Source: Thalassospira sp. MCCC 1A01428 | GTDB taxonomy: Bacteria > Pseudomonadota > Alphaproteobacteria > Rhodospirillales > Thalassospiraceae | NCBI RefSeq assembly: GCF_002115825.1 | Contig: NZ_JFJZ01000010.1 | Span: 62,001 to 126,000, forward strand | DNA length: 64,000 nt | Direction of reading: 5' to 3' | Part shown: in pieces, positions 10,319 through 20,615 of the stretch | Position numbering within the stretch: the stretch's first letter is position 1 | Layout of the letters: every line of letters begins with the position of its first letter | Position numbers and translations under genes: made by a program | The notes under the pieces: generated by a model | What the model was told of the DNA's origin: nothing | Database searches by the model: none | What the model saw: the letters and a program-made list of their open reading frames with translations, nothing else

Positions 10319-10346
10319 CCCCGTTCAGAAACTGAACGGGGTTTTT
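10319..10346 (+). terminator. Rho-independent terminator after chemoreceptor 1
   Basis: 10-bp perfect stem CCCCGTTCAG / CTGAACGGGG with a 3-base loop, followed by TTTTT. Confidence 0.9.
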
Positions 10347-11125
10347 CCTTGCCTGAAACAACGGTTTTTCAATGTTCCGAACCATTGTACGGCTTAGCCA
10401 AAGGCCCAGCCATGCCCGCTAAATTGCAAGGTTAACTCTGCGTAACTTCAGCCCCTGCCCCGCACGCCCAATGTGCCGCCTCGTTTGATAAATCCCCAAA
10501 TCGAGGACAGACAGGATAAAACACCCGCGGTGACCGGCACTATATAAGGCGGCAACCAGTTTATATTTGATGCGACACTGGGCCCGCGTCGCAATTATGC
10601 AGCTTTAGGACATTTTTCCGTTAAGAACCCTGAACAAAAACGCGACCCTGTATCTTCGAGTCTGCCAGCTTGGTCACGGCCTCGTCGACGGTTCCAGCTA
10701 AAAGCAGATGGACCTACCCTTTTGAACTTTTTATCTACCTCTACGGCGAAACATTATAAACTTCGCCCATCATGGACTAACCAAAAGTCTATGCCGTTGA
10801 AGTTCCTTCTTAAAATTGTTCCAGACCCGAATATCGAGTGGCCTGAACAAATTTACCGGAACTCTCATACCGGCATCATTGTCGCGACATCGACGAAACA
10901 TCATTGAATTACACAATTAACGATATCAATTTATCATCAAAATGTTATCGTTATGAAAATGAAGCTGATTTGACATCCCTTTTATCAAGGCCGCCGAAAA
11001 CGGCCCTGTCAAATGCAGCCAATATAAAAAGAAGACCCGCCAGGGTGGCAACAACCAATCACCTGTAACCATCGACAGATTGGCCATGTCTTGCTGATCG
11101 CCCGTCTCTAACGAGGATAGGGAAA
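10347..11125. other. Gene-free region upstream of chemoreceptor 2
   Basis: About 780 bp, AT-richer than its flanks. A small open frame at 10722-10907 lacks coding features. It holds an 8-bp perfect inverted repeat (TAACGATA at 10918-10925, TATCGTTA at 10946-10953), listed separately. I could not define a promoter. Confidence 0.5.
10918..10953. promoter_or_regulatory. Inverted repeat TAACGATA-N20-TATCGTTA
   Basis: Perfect 8-bp arms about 175 bp upstream of the second chemoreceptor. Arm centres are 28 bp apart, so a dimeric regulator could bind; the factor is unknown. Confidence 0.35.
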
Positions 11126-13345
11126 ATGACTTCAAAATCGGGGATCTCTAACCAGCAGCCAACAAGGAAAAATGCCCACACAGCGAACGGTGTGAAGGGT
11201 AAATTGCTGGCATCATTTACGATCGTTAGTCTGCTTGCCGTGTTTGCAGCAATGATCGGGGCGTATTCTTTTAATAAATTTGGCACCGAACTGGCCGACA
11301 TTACGCATGAAAAACTGCCGGCAATGTTCACAGCCCAAAATCTGGCAACTGAAAGCACCAAAATCGTCGCCATCGCCCCGCGCATTGTGGCCTCTACCAG
11401 CAGCGAGGAAGAACAGACTGTTAAGGCCGAACTCGACGCACGCCTTAAGGGTGTTGCCGAAAAAGTCGCCACGTTACGGGATACAGGCCTGATGCCTGAA
11501 ACCCTCAACAAGATCGAGGAAAACAGTGCCAACCTGCGCGATACCCTCAACAAGCTATTCGAGGTTACACGCCAGCGTTTACAGGCTGCTGAAGAAAAAT
11601 CCAAAGCCGTCAAGGATTATCAATCGCTGGCTGACCGGTATGCCAGCACGTTAAAGCCGTTATTATCCTATACCCAAAATGATCTGGCACAGCTTGGGGC
11701 GGCAATTGACGAACTTGACGGCAAGCAGGACGAGAACATTGACCGGTCCAAGGAAGACCTGGTGCAGTTGCTGGTCAAATATCGCAATACCATTGCTGCG
11801 CGCGCCCCAATTCAGGAAATTGGCCGTCTGGGCAACGAAGCAGGCAGTTCGGTAATCGCAACCACAACCGAAACCAGCGACAATAAGCTCTCAATCGTGT
11901 CGGTCCAGGTGAAGGGCACTTATGCCGATGTGCTGGACCTGGTCAATCAGATGGAAAACAAAAAACTGCAAAAGTTTTATGCCGATCTGGTCGACAAGAT
12001 GCAGAAACTTTCCAGCGGGGACGGCAGCCTGCCTGAAATTCGCCAGCGTGAACTGGCCGCAGCTACCGCATCGGAACAACTGGTCGCGCAAAGTGCGCAA
12101 TATGCCGACGCCATGGGCAGTGGGGTTGATGAACTGGTAACAGCCCTGCAAAGCCAGGTTGATACCGCAGCAGTTGAAACAGAAACCTTGCAAAAACAGG
12201 GCACCCTGATTTTGTACATCGTGGCTGCCAGCGCTATTCTGATCTCGCTTGCAATTTACGTTATCTATGTCCGGGGTAATTTGTTGCGTCGCCTTGAAAA
12301 ACTGCAACAGGCAATGGTGACACTGGCCCGCGGCGACCTTGATATTATGGTTCCCACCAAAGGTAACGACGAAATTACCGCAATGGGCCGTGCCGTCGAG
12401 GTATTCAAGGACAACGCGATCAGGGTGCGCGACATGCAGGCGGAAGAAATCCGCCTGACCCGTGAACGAAATGAAAGCCTGCGAGACGAATTACTGGGCC
12501 TTGCCAACACGCTGCAGGATGAAGTCGACAGCGCCGTGGGCGAAATTGCCACTTTGGCACAGCAGCTTCAGGAGGTTTCCCGGGAAATGTCGCAAAGTGC
12601 CGAAACGGTTTCGGGGCAAACCGAAGAAGTGGCATCATCGGCCCGCGAGGCTACCGGCAATGTCGAAACGGTTGCTGCCGCAACCGAGGAACTTTCGGCG
12701 TCGAATGTGGAAATCAACCGCCAAATGACGCAATCGACCCGCATTTCGGCCGAAGCATCCCAAAAGGCACAACAAACCAACCAATTGGTCAATAGCCTGT
12801 CGCAATCAGCCACGCGTATTGGCGAAGTAATTGCCCTGATCACGGATATTGCCGAGCAAACCAATCTGTTGGCCCTGAATGCCACCATCGAGGCGGCCCG
12901 TGCCGGCGATGCCGGCAAAGGTTTTGCCGTGGTGGCCGCCGAGGTTAAAAACCTGGCCAACCAAACAGAAAAAGCCACCGACGACATTGCCGGACAAATT
13001 CTGGGCATTCAGAAATCAACCGGAGAATCTGTGACGGCTATTAGCGAAATTGGGAAAATCATTGAAAACATCAATGAAATTGCCACAACCATTTCCGCAG
13101 CCGTCGAAGAACAAAGTGCCGCCACCAATGAAATAAGCCGTAATGTCCGCGGGGCCGCCGAACGCAACCGTATGGTTTCAACATCAATCGGAGATGTGGT
13201 GGCCGAAACATCAAAAACCGGCATATTGTCCGGTCAGGTGCTGCAAACAGCACAAAGTGCTTCCGAGAAGGTCGAACATATGCGTATCCGCATCAGTGAA
13301 ATTCTCGATAACTTGCGTCAACAGGCTTATGATCGGGCCAACTGA
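11126..13345 (+). CDS. Methyl-accepting chemotaxis protein, large periplasmic helical sensor (paralog 2)
   Basis: 739-residue chemoreceptor with the same architecture as its neighbours: TM1 about 29-52, a periplasmic helical region of about 305 residues, TM2 about 360-383, HAMP, and a signalling tip with [27 protein letters not shown]. Preserved landmarks in the sensor include [14 protein letters not shown] and [10 protein letters not shown], so the sensors are homologous, but its HAMP-to-tip coding sequence is more diverged than paralogs 1 and 3 are from each other. GAGGATAGGGAAA precedes ATG 11126. It ends QQAYDRAN with no CheR/B pentapeptide. Likely a receptor for a related but different ligand; the ligand is unknown. 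Confidence 0.93.
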   Translation: MTSKSGISNQQPTRKNAHTANGVKGKLLASFTIVSLLAVFAAMIGAYSFNKFGTELADITHEKLPAMFTAQNLATESTKIVAIAPRIVASTSSEEEQTVKAELDARLKGVAEKVATLRDTGLMPETLNKIEENSANLRDTLNKLFEVTRQRLQAAEEKSKAVKDYQSLADRYASTLKPLLSYTQNDLAQLGAAIDELDGKQDENIDRSKEDLVQLLVKYRNTIAARAPIQEIGRLGNEAGSSVIATTTETSDNKLSIVSVQVKGTYADVLDLVNQMENKKLQKFYADLVDKMQKLSSGDGSLPEIRQRELAAATASEQLVAQSAQYADAMGSGVDELVTALQSQVDTAAVETETLQKQGTLILYIVAASAILISLAIYVIYVRGNLLRRLEKLQQAMVTLARGDLDIMVPTKGNDEITAMGRAVEVFKDNAIRVRDMQAEEIRLTRERNESLRDELLGLANTLQDEVDSAVGEIATLAQQLQEVSREMSQSAETVSGQTEEVASSAREATGNVETVAAATEELSASNVEINRQMTQSTRISAEASQKAQQTNQLVNSLSQSATRIGEVIALITDIAEQTNLLALNATIEAARAGDAGKGFAVVAAEVKNLANQTEKATDDIAGQILGIQKSTGESVTAISEIGKIIENINEIATTISAAVEEQSAATNEISRNVRGAAERNRMVSTSIGDVVAETSKTGILSGQVLQTAQSASEKVEHMRIRISEILDNLRQQAYDRAN

Positions 13346-13409
13346 TACAACTCTGATTATTATCGCGTGCAAGCCAATGCACAACGGCGTAAACAGAACC
13401 TGATTATCG

Positions 13410-13440
13410 ACGGCCCGCTATTTTTTGGCGGGCCGTTATT
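13410..13440 (+). terminator. Rho-independent terminator after chemoreceptor 2
   Basis: 9-bp stem ACGGCCCGC / GCGGGCCGT with a T-rich loop, followed by TATTTTG. Confidence 0.8.
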
Positions 13441-13823
13441 TTGAAAAAACACGACTCTGAACCCGAAAATGCACGTAAAAACCCTGATACGTCCCAACGT
13501 ATCACGACCTATGGTCATATTATCGATACCAGAAGAATAATAAATTCCGAAATTAGAATAAGTTATCTATGCATCTGTACAAAATACAAACCGATTACTT
13601 GTATTTTGCCGGTATGTTATGAATAAAAAGCAAATTCGGGAGTGGGCCCGTTGGGGGACAAATATCAATCCGGCCCGCACTAAAACAAACATATTTTGAA
13701 ATCTCCGATTGCTGCATTCCTGCGGCAGATGGAACTGGCATTGTGAAAACATAGCCCCGGAACGTTCGTTCCCAGCAACCGGGTCTCTCGCATGCCAATG
13801 GCAGAACACAGGGTCAAGACTAA
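13441..13823. other. Gene-free region upstream of chemoreceptor 3
   Basis: About 380 bp, AT-rich in its first half. No coding feature, no hairpin with a T-run and no confident promoter was seen. Confidence 0.5.
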
Positions 13824-16040
13824 ATGCAACAGACTACAGGGGGCCGGAACCAGCGAAAATCCGTGCAAAAGAATGGCATGGGCGTACGCGGAAAACTGCT
13901 TGTGTCCTTCGCACTGGTTGGGCTGATGGCCGTTATAGCCGCCGCCGTAGGCGCGATATCATTTGAACGCTTCGGCACACAGCTTGATAACATTACCGAA
14001 GCCAAACTGCCGCCGATGTTCAGTGCGCAGCAGCTGGCCACCGAAAGTGCCGAAATCGTTGCCATTGCCCCGCGCATTGTCGCAGCGTCGTCACCCCAGG
14101 AAGAGGAAAGTGTGAAGGCCGAGCTGGACAACCGGGTTGTTTCCCTGAAAAACCGGATTGAACAGCTTCGCGATTCCGGCATGCAGCCTGATACCCTGGA
14201 CGTCATTGAAACCAACAGCGCTCAATTGCAGGAAACCCTGGCGCAGTTGCATGAACTGACCCAGAAACGGTTCCAGATTGGCGACGAAAAAGCTAAAAAA
14301 CTGACCGATTTCCAGCAATTATCCGATCGCTTCGTCAGCACCTTGAAACCGTTGATGACCGTTACGTCCAACGAGCTTGGCCAGATTTCGGAAATGGTCA
14401 AGGAACTGCGCAAAAGCCCGGTTTTGCAAACCCGCCAGCCTCGCGAAGATCTGATCGCGTCGCTGTTTAAATATCATGACAGTGTTAGCAAACGCGCGCC
14501 GCTGGTCGCCCTGACCAACCTTGGCAACCAGATTTCAAATATTGTAATCGGCTCGGCCTCTGAACGCGACATGACCCGCCTTTCCATTGTTGGCGTGCGG
14601 GTGCGCGGCAGTTATGCTGATGCCTCAAACATGTTGCAGGACCTGGGTAATCCCAAACTGATCAAGTTTTACGAAGACCTGATCGACAAAATGCAGAAGC
14701 TTTCTGTTGGTGAAGGCAGCCTGCCCGACCTGCAATCGCGCGAATTGCAGGCCGCTATTGATTCCCAGCAACTGGTTGCCAAAGCTGGTGAATTTGCGTC
14801 AACGATGGGCTTTAGCGTTGATCAGGTTGTTGAAACCCTGCAAAGCGATGTTGATGGTGCCGCAACCGCTGCCCGCGATCTGCAACAGCAAGGGTCGCTT
14901 ATTTTGTACATCGTCGCCGCAGTTGCGGTGCTTTTGTCGCTGGCGATCTATGTCATCTATGTTCGTGGCAATCTGTTGCGCCGCCTTGGTGGTTTACAGC
15001 AAACCATGGTCACACTGGCTGGGGGTAACCTTGAAGTTGTCGTCCCTGCCAAGGGGAATGACGAAATTTCGGCCATGGGCCGCGCGGTTGAGGTGTTCAA
15101 GGAGAATGCCCTGAAAGTGCGTGACATGCAGGCCGAAGAAGAACGCCTGAACCGCGAGCGCAACGAAGCCCTGCGCGACGAACTGCTGGGCCTTGCCGAT
15201 ACCTTGCAGGGCGAAGTTGAAAGTGCCGTTGGCGAAATTGCCGCCCTTGCCGAACAACTGCAGGGTGTTTCCGGGCAAATGACGCAAAGTGCCGAACTGG
15301 TTTCGGGGCAAAGCGAAGAAGTTGCCACCTCGGCGCGCGAAGCCACCAGCAATGTTGAAACTGTTGCCGCTGCAACCGAACAGCTGGCAGCGTCAAACGC
15401 CGAAATTAACCGGCAAATGGCCGAATCCACCCGCATTTCCAACGATGCGGCACAAAAGGCTCGCGAAACCAATGATCTGGTCGTCAGCCTGTCGCAATCA
15501 GCCAATCGCATTGGCGAGGTAATCGCCCTGATTACCGATATTGCCGAACAAACCAACCTTCTGGCCCTGAATGCCACCATCGAGGCTGCCCGCGCTGGCG
15601 ATGCCGGTAAAGGCTTTGCCGTGGTTGCCGCCGAGGTCAAGAACCTTGCCAACCAGACGGAAAAAGCCACCGACGAAATCGCCGGACAAATTTCCGGCAT
15701 TCAGAAATCCACCGGAGAGTCGGTTTCCGCCATCGAAATGATCGGCAGCATCATTGAAAGCATCAATGAAATTGCCACAACCATTTCGGCAGCAGTTGAA
15801 GAACAGGGTGCCGCCACCAACGAAATCACCCGCAATGTTCGCAATGCAGCTGACCGCACCCGGATGGTTTCAACCTCCATCACCGATGTCGCCGAGGAAA
15901 CCGGCAAAACCGGTGAACTCTCCGGCGAAGTTTTGCAAACATCGCAAAATGCGGCGAAGAAAATTCAGGGCCTGAATGACAGCATCAATACCATTCTGGA
16001 AGATTTGCGCCGCAAGGCTCATGACCGTGCTGCTTCCTGA
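13824..16040 (+). CDS. Methyl-accepting chemotaxis protein, large periplasmic helical sensor (paralog 3)
   Basis: 738-residue chemoreceptor: TM1 about 25-47, an all-helical periplasmic region of about 305 residues, TM2 about 357-380, HAMP, then a signalling domain ending [10 protein letters not shown]. From HAMP to the C-terminus its DNA is nearly identical to paralog 1, including synonymous positions (compare 15181-15280 with 9391-9490 and 15520-15700 with 9720-9900). The periplasmic parts are clearly more diverged. That mosaic implies gene conversion of the signalling half while the sensor specialises. ATG 13824 lies about 10 bases after a weak CAGGG site. Confidence 0.93.
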   Translation: MQQTTGGRNQRKSVQKNGMGVRGKLLVSFALVGLMAVIAAAVGAISFERFGTQLDNITEAKLPPMFSAQQLATESAEIVAIAPRIVAASSPQEEESVKAELDNRVVSLKNRIEQLRDSGMQPDTLDVIETNSAQLQETLAQLHELTQKRFQIGDEKAKKLTDFQQLSDRFVSTLKPLMTVTSNELGQISEMVKELRKSPVLQTRQPREDLIASLFKYHDSVSKRAPLVALTNLGNQISNIVIGSASERDMTRLSIVGVRVRGSYADASNMLQDLGNPKLIKFYEDLIDKMQKLSVGEGSLPDLQSRELQAAIDSQQLVAKAGEFASTMGFSVDQVVETLQSDVDGAATAARDLQQQGSLILYIVAAVAVLLSLAIYVIYVRGNLLRRLGGLQQTMVTLAGGNLEVVVPAKGNDEISAMGRAVEVFKENALKVRDMQAEEERLNRERNEALRDELLGLADTLQGEVESAVGEIAALAEQLQGVSGQMTQSAELVSGQSEEVATSAREATSNVETVAAATEQLAASNAEINRQMAESTRISNDAAQKARETNDLVVSLSQSANRIGEVIALITDIAEQTNLLALNATIEAARAGDAGKGFAVVAAEVKNLANQTEKATDEIAGQISGIQKSTGESVSAIEMIGSIIESINEIATTISAAVEEQGAATNEITRNVRNAADRTRMVSTSITDVAEETGKTGELSGEVLQTSQNAAKKIQGLNDSINTILEDLRRKAHDRAAS

Positions 16041-16060
16041 TTTTCCCTGACACCCTAAAC

Positions 16061-16094
16061 AAAATGGCCCGTCATGTATGTGACGGGCCATTTT
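16061..16094. terminator. Bidirectional terminator between chemoreceptor 3 and the PCu(A)C-like gene
   Basis: A perfect 14-bp stem (AAAATGGCCCGTCA / TGACGGGCCATTTT) with a 6-base loop. The A-run and T-run ends let it serve both convergent transcripts. Confidence 0.88.
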
Positions 16095-16155
16095 GCTATT
16101 TACTTGCCGTTATCATACCTGCCCACAGGGGCCGGAAGGCCGTGTGGCTTCTGGC

Positions 16156-16665
16156 TTAATGCCCGCCTTCTGCCTCGATCACGATCTGAATTGTTTTGTG
16201 CCCGGCCTTGCCAAAATCCAGATCCAGGTCAAACGCCCCGCCAGCCGTAAGGGGCTCTTTCAAACCTGTCAGCCAGATATGTTCGCGCCAGGCCGCCAGG
16301 CCCACTGGTTTGTTCGGGGCAAGTGTAATGCTGTCAACCCAGCTTTCCACACCGTCCTTTTCCACCCTGAAACGCACCTGATCTGCGATCGGGGTGGTTG
16401 CCCCCACCAGTGTGACCGGTTCAGACCCGCCATTTAACAAGGGACCAAATACAGCAGCACCCTTGGCATTTTGCGCAGCAGGCGGTGCCCAGAAATGACC
16501 GATCATAATTTTGCCAAGCACATAGCTATGCGCGTGTGCCTGGCCCGAAAACAGGGTGGTCATGCCCGTACCAGCCGCACCGGCCAGCACAATGGCACAG
16601 GTGACCGTCACAGCCGGTTTGCGCAAGTGTTTAAACGGCATCAAGATCAACGAACAGATTTTCAT
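16156..16665 (-). CDS. Periplasmic PCu(A)C-like (DUF461) protein with altered copper site
   Basis: 169 residues with a long signal peptide (about 1-45, ending SGQAHAH). The rest fits the periplasmic copper chaperone PCu(A)C fold: GHFWAPPAAQNAKGAAVF, LLNGGSEPVTLVGATTPIAD, ITLAPNKPVGLAAWREHIWLTGLKEPLTAGG and a final strand DLDLDF. In copper-binding members the site is H(M)x10Mx21HxM. Here the last part reads REHIW, so HxM has become HxW, and the His/Met ligands around VRFRVEKDGVESW are not evident. It lies 32 bp after cox11, so a role in cytochrome oxidase copper delivery is a reasonable context guess, but metal binding is doubtful. Confidence 0.75.
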   Translation of the reverse strand: MKICSLILMPFKHLRKPAVTVTCAIVLAGAAGTGMTTLFSGQAHAHSYVLGKIMIGHFWAPPAAQNAKGAAVFGPLLNGGSEPVTLVGATTPIADQVRFRVEKDGVESWVDSITLAPNKPVGLAAWREHIWLTGLKEPLTAGGAFDLDLDFGKAGHKTIQIVIEAEGGH

Positions 16666-16697
16666 ATCCAGGAATTCCCCTGCTGGCTGGCCTGCGT

Positions 16698-17414
16698 CTA
16701 GTGACGGCGAACATCGTTTTCAAGATCGATATTTTCCGAATTCGACAATTCGGCCTCTTTCTGGTCCGAACCGGATTTAAGTTCGCGTGCGTCCGAAATC
16801 TCCTGCTCGGTCAGATCGGACTGGCGATAAAAGGTGTAGGACAGGGTGATATCCTTAACCTCGGCAGTATTCGGATCTTTGTGGATCTGATCGTCAATAT
16901 ATAAAACAAGCGGCATCCGTGCGCTTTCTCCCGGCGCCAGCTTTTCATTGGTAAAACAGAAACATTCGATTTTAAAAAAATACTGGGCCGATTTATAGGG
17001 CGTAACGTTAAAGACCGCGCGCGCCACAATCGTTTCATCCGAATTATTTTTGGCATAATAATACACCTTCACCGGTTCACCCAGCTTGGCCTTTACCATC
17101 CGTTCTTCGGGGTAAAACTCCCACGGTAGCCCTTTGGCAACATTGGCATCGAAATAAACTTCGACCATATCATCGGCAATTGCCGCCGCTTCGCCCGTTG
17201 AATTACCATTTGCACCATTTGCAGATGCCCCGGCAGTTTTATTGGGGACCGAAATTTGGCGGACCGTGCCCCCAACCCCGGTTACGGCACAAAACATGCG
17301 ATAAAGCGTCGGCGAATAAACCACCAGCGTGACCATAACGGCAAAGGCACATCCCATTGCGATCAGGGTGCGGCGTTTTCCCTTCTTGCGGTGGTTTTCC
17401 GGGCGATCATTCAT
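16698..17414 (-). CDS. ctaG: Cytochrome c oxidase copper-insertion protein Cox11/CtaG
   Basis: Membrane-anchored Cox11, which delivers copper to CuB of aa3 oxidase. The true N-terminus is taken as MNDRPENHRKKGKRR (ATG 17412-17414); a longer opening to 17612 has no family similarity. TM is about 18-40, followed by a periplasmic immunoglobulin-like domain. The copper motif CFCF is present in KIECFCFTNEKL, with the conserved VYYYAKN and YFFKIECF context. 238 residues; an unusual low-complexity insertion (GASANGANGNSTGEAAA) lies near 66-82. No oxidase subunit genes are in the window, so cox11 is detached from the usual ctaD-ctaB-ctaG-ctaE order. Confidence 0.92.
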   Translation of the reverse strand: MNDRPENHRKKGKRRTLIAMGCAFAVMVTLVVYSPTLYRMFCAVTGVGGTVRQISVPNKTAGASANGANGNSTGEAAAIADDMVEVYFDANVAKGLPWEFYPEERMVKAKLGEPVKVYYYAKNNSDETIVARAVFNVTPYKSAQYFFKIECFCFTNEKLAPGESARMPLVLYIDDQIHKDPNTAEVKDITLSYTFYRQSDLTEQEISDARELKSGSDQKEAELSNSENIDLENDVRRH

Positions 17415-17647
17415 GGCGGTTTCTTTTGCTGTGACGACAAAAAGACGACAGGCAAAATGCAACATTTGCCGATTGTCTGTACAGATAACCCGACAAACGG
17501 CAGGCAAATGGCAAATTGCGCTCGGCGCACTATAAACATCCCGGCGCACGACGTAATTGCGAATTATTAATAATCCAAAGAAAATCGCGGCAGAGGCGAA
17601 AATTCGTATCAATGCCCTGCCCGGCGTTCAAGCCTGGATATGCAAAA

Positions 17648-17692
17648 AGGCCGAAAATATCCGTCACATTCCTGTGATGTTATTTCCGGCCT
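17648..17692 (-). terminator. Terminator downstream of mntH
   Basis: A long two-part hairpin: outer AGGCCGAAAATA / TATTTCCGGCCT with one mismatch, inner TCACA / TGTGA. On the minus strand it is followed by TTTTTGCAT. Confidence 0.8.
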
Positions 17693-17740
17693 AAAATGCT
17701 GAAACCCAATATATTTTATAACCCGACGGCGGCTTATGCC

Positions 17741-19093
17741 CTAAACCGCGCCAACCGAAATATCGTAAAGCAGTTTAACATTCAGCGCGATAATGATCAG
17801 TGCAATGATTGCGGAAACAAAAGTTAACCAGCGCGGCGCGCACAGTTCCTTCATTTTCTGTTTTGATGCCGTAAACATTACCAGTGGTACCACCGCAAAG
17901 GGCAACTGAAAACTCAGCACCACCTGCGACAGGATCAGCAATTTTGCGGTTTCGGCCTGACCATAAATCACCGTTACGGCAATCGCCGGAATAATGGCAA
18001 CTACCCGGGTCAATAACCGTCGCAACCACGATGGCAGGGTCATTTTAATAAACCCTTCCATCACAATCTGGCCGGCCATTGTTGCAGTTACAGTCGAGCT
18101 AAGACCACAGCAAAGCAAAGCCACACCAAACAAAATCGGTGCCATCGACGCCCCTAAAAGGGGGGCCAGCAATTCATGCGCCTTGCCGATATCATCAACG
18201 TCGGTTTGCCCGGCCACGTGAAAGGTTGCTGCGGCCAAAATCAGGATAGAAGCATTAATGACCAAGGCAAAGGTCAGCGCCACCGTTGAATCCAGTGTGG
18301 CAAAACGCAGGGCTTCGCGCTTGCCTTTGATCGAATGTTCATAGGCGCGTGTCTGCACAATACCGGAATGCAGATACAGATTATGGGGCATTACCGTGGC
18401 ACCAATAATCCCCAGCGCCAGATACAGCATATGCTGATTGGTCAAAACATTTACGGTTGGGGCAAAGCCGGTAATCACGCCATACCAGTCCGGATCAGCC
18501 ATGGCGATCTGGATGGCAAAACAAACCGAAATAACGCCCAAAAGTGCAATGATAAACCCTTCGACCCAGCGAAAACCGCGACTTTGCAACCACAAAATCA
18601 CCAGAACATCGGCCGCCGTAATCAACACGCCCAGTTCCAGCGGAATGCCAAACAACAAATTCAGGGCAATTGCTGTGCCGATAACCTCGGCAAGGTCGGT
18701 GGCGCAAATAGCAAGTTCCGCCAACAGCCATAACGGCCATGACATCCAGGTTGGAAACGCATCGCGGCAGGCCTGCGCCAGGTCACGCCCGGTGGCAATC
18801 GCCAGCCTGGCGCATAGCGACTGCAAAATAACCGCCATGATGTTTGACAGCAACGCCACACATAACAGTGCATACCCGAACTGCGACCCGCCCGCCAGCG
18901 AGGTGGCCCAGTTTCCCGGGTCCATATAGCCAACTGCAACCAGATATCCCGGCCCGGCAAAAGTCAGAAACTTGCGGAAAAAACCGGCATCCGGCGATAC
19001 CGCAATCGACCGAAACACTTCAACAAGAGAAGGTTGATCGGCATCCAGCCGCCAGTCACCCTGCTTGCGTTTCGCTTCACCAATGTCGGCCAT
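17741..19093 (-). CDS. mntH: Nramp-family divalent metal (Mn2+/Fe2+):H+ symporter MntH
   Basis: 450-residue inner-membrane transporter with about 11 hydrophobic segments. The Nramp signature DPGN (residues 58-61, in [14 protein letters not shown]) and MPHNLYLHS in the TM6 region are both present; these Asp, Asn and Met residues form the metal site in the family. GGAG lies 8 bases before ATG 19093. Monocistronic on the minus strand with its own terminator. Manganese uptake is the most likely role, which would support oxidative-stress defence. No obvious Mur, Fur or MntR box could be read in the leader. Confidence 0.93.
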   Translation of the reverse strand: MADIGEAKRKQGDWRLDADQPSLVEVFRSIAVSPDAGFFRKFLTFAGPGYLVAVGYMDPGNWATSLAGGSQFGYALLCVALLSNIMAVILQSLCARLAIATGRDLAQACRDAFPTWMSWPLWLLAELAICATDLAEVIGTAIALNLLFGIPLELGVLITAADVLVILWLQSRGFRWVEGFIIALLGVISVCFAIQIAMADPDWYGVITGFAPTVNVLTNQHMLYLALGIIGATVMPHNLYLHSGIVQTRAYEHSIKGKREALRFATLDSTVALTFALVINASILILAAATFHVAGQTDVDDIGKAHELLAPLLGASMAPILFGVALLCCGLSSTVTATMAGQIVMEGFIKMTLPSWLRRLLTRVVAIIPAIAVTVIYGQAETAKLLILSQVVLSFQLPFAVVPLVMFTASKQKMKELCAPRWLTFVSAIIALIIIALNVKLLYDISVGAV

Positions 19094-19441
19094 TCGTCAT
19101 TCTCCGCGCACGGGAAACCGATCCCGCTTAGATTTTAAATAATTACAAACCCGGCTAGTTCCGTCTGACAGCCTTCACCGACATAAGGTCAGTCAAACAA
19201 AGTCAGCAGATCATCAGGAAATTTATCCCCAATTGTTGTGCGGACTTTAAAAGTTAGTCAAGGCTAAATTTTCACAAACACCAATTCTCCACCCGGAACC
19301 TATTCTTTCGGGTGTTTTTATGATCGCTGTTTTCATATATCCGGGGGTACAGCATAACCACGCAGGCCAAAATCACCTGCTATACAGCAATATTTTACAA
19401 CCGCCGCATTCATCCTTGTGGAAAATCACAGGCTATACCTG
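19094..19441. other. Intergenic region upstream of mntH
   Basis: About 350 bp between the mntH start and the stop of the AraC gene, both on the minus strand. Besides the mntH ribosome site it holds a plus-strand-oriented terminator-like hairpin (19290-19319), listed separately. The intervening AT-rich stretch shows no clear riboswitch or metal-regulator box. Confidence 0.5.
19290..19319 (+). terminator. Plus-strand terminator-like hairpin with no upstream plus-strand gene
   Basis: CACCCG / CGGGTG stem with a 13-base loop, followed by TTTTTA on the plus strand. No plus-strand gene precedes it for more than 3 kb, so it may end a small RNA transcribed from the mntH upstream region. Confidence 0.5.
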
Positions 19442-20359
19442 TCACGCAACCTCAACCATCCCGGCAGAAGACGAGAGTCGCAATTGTTCGACATCCCGTC
19501 TGGGAGGCGCACCGAACATCCGGCGATATTCGCGTGAAAACTGCGATGGGCTGTCATAGCCGACATGATATCCGGCACTGGCCGCATCCATCGCATTTAC
19601 CATAATCAATGAACGCGCTTCTTGCAGACGCAGCTGTTTTTGATATTGCAGCGGGCTCATGGAAGTAATGGCCTTAAAATGCTGATGCAACGCCGAGGGG
19701 CTCATATGCGCCTCGCGGGCCAGAACCTCGACGCTAAAGGGTTCGCGAAAATGGTTTTTTATCCATTCGATCGCACGTGATACCTGGTTCAATTTGCTAT
19801 CGGCCATTGCCAGTTGCTGCAACCGAACACTTTGCGGACCATTTAACAGGCGATATAAAATTTCGCGCTCGATCAACGGGGCCAGAATGGGAATATCGCG
19901 CGGGTTTGCCAAAAGTTCCAGCAAGCGGATCGATGCATTGATAATCTCTGGCCCGGCATCGCTAACCTGCATTGCGGGTCCCGGCTGGCGACCGGTTGCC
20001 ACAATATTGTTTTCCCGTGCCTCCATCATGATGTCGGCCATAACTTTGGTGTTCAGATCCAGACGCAAACACAAATAGGGGCATTCGGGGCTGGCGACGG
20101 TAACTTCACCCAACACCGGAACATCCAGTGACACGGTTAAATATTGCCCCGGTCGATAAACATAAACACTTTCGCCCATTAACGCCGTTTTTTCGCCGCT
20201 TGCCAAAATACAGATCGACGGCTGATACACCACGTTAACCGGTTCCATCGGGGCATCCGCCCGCAACAGCACAACACCGGGAATGGCCGTATCGTGGCGC
20301 CCGGTGCCGGTGCAATTTTGTTCAATCAGTTGTGCAAATTTATCCAGACCATCGGTCAT
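19442..20359 (-). CDS. AraC-family transcriptional regulator (AraC_N cupin type)
   Basis: 305 residues from ATG 20359. A GTG 21 bp earlier is possible, but ATG gives the better AAGG spacing. The N-terminal half (about 10-190) resembles the AraC_N effector domain of YqhC-type regulators, with VYQPSICILASGEKTALMGE and YRPGQYLTVSLDVP. The C-terminal half carries two helix-turn-helix motifs (VEVLAREAHMSPSALHQHFKAIT and AASAGYHVGYDSPSQFSREYRRMFG), the AraC signature. YqhC-like members often control aldehyde reductases. A perfect 10-bp inverted repeat upstream suggests autoregulation. Confidence 0.9.
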   Translation of the reverse strand: MTDGLDKFAQLIEQNCTGTGRHDTAIPGVVLLRADAPMEPVNVVYQPSICILASGEKTALMGESVYVYRPGQYLTVSLDVPVLGEVTVASPECPYLCLRLDLNTKVMADIMMEARENNIVATGRQPGPAMQVSDAGPEIINASIRLLELLANPRDIPILAPLIEREILYRLLNGPQSVRLQQLAMADSKLNQVSRAIEWIKNHFREPFSVEVLAREAHMSPSALHQHFKAITSMSPLQYQKQLRLQEARSLIMVNAMDAASAGYHVGYDSPSQFSREYRRMFGAPPRRDVEQLRLSSSAGMVEVA

Positions 20360-20436
20360 GACGTTATGCCTTTTTCTCACCTGAATGCCAAAATGTCGCC
20401 TGATGGCTTACTTGGTTCAAAAAACACATAATCATC

Positions 20437-20487
20437 GATTGCACAAAACAACAGACTGTTTTTTCGCATTTGCAGGATTGTGCAATC
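20437..20487. promoter_or_regulatory. 10-bp perfect inverted repeat upstream of the AraC gene
   Basis: GATTGCACAA (20437-20446) and TTGTGCAATC (20478-20487) are exact inverted copies with centres 41 bp apart (about four helical turns), 78-128 bp before the regulator start. The right arm contains the smaller palindrome GATTGTGCAATC. Likely operator; the binding protein is inferred. Confidence 0.5.
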
Positions 20488-20553
20488 TTTGTAGAGGACT
20501 GGGCTATCGGGTCTAAAAAGTTTGCGGTAGGGTCGTCGCATACCGGATTACAG

Positions 20554-20600
20554 CCGTGCAGCCATCAACTCCCCCCCCCGACCCCGTGATGTCTGCACGG
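20554..20600. other. 13-bp hairpin presenting a nine-cytosine loop (candidate small RNA element)
   Basis: CCGTGCAG-C-CATCA pairs with TGATG-T-CTGCACGG, closing a loop that contains a run of nine C (20571-20579) on the plus strand. It lies between the AraC gene and ymdB in a region with no coding sequence, 16 bp before the strong hairpin at 20616-20647. Confidence 0.4.
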
Positions 20601-20615
20601 TTGGAAACGGCGCAA

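Noticed and set aside
11081-11095. Possible sigma54 promoter TGGCC...TTGC upstream of chemoreceptor 2
   Set aside because: The spacing between the GG and GC elements is 9 instead of the required 10, and flanking bases do not match.
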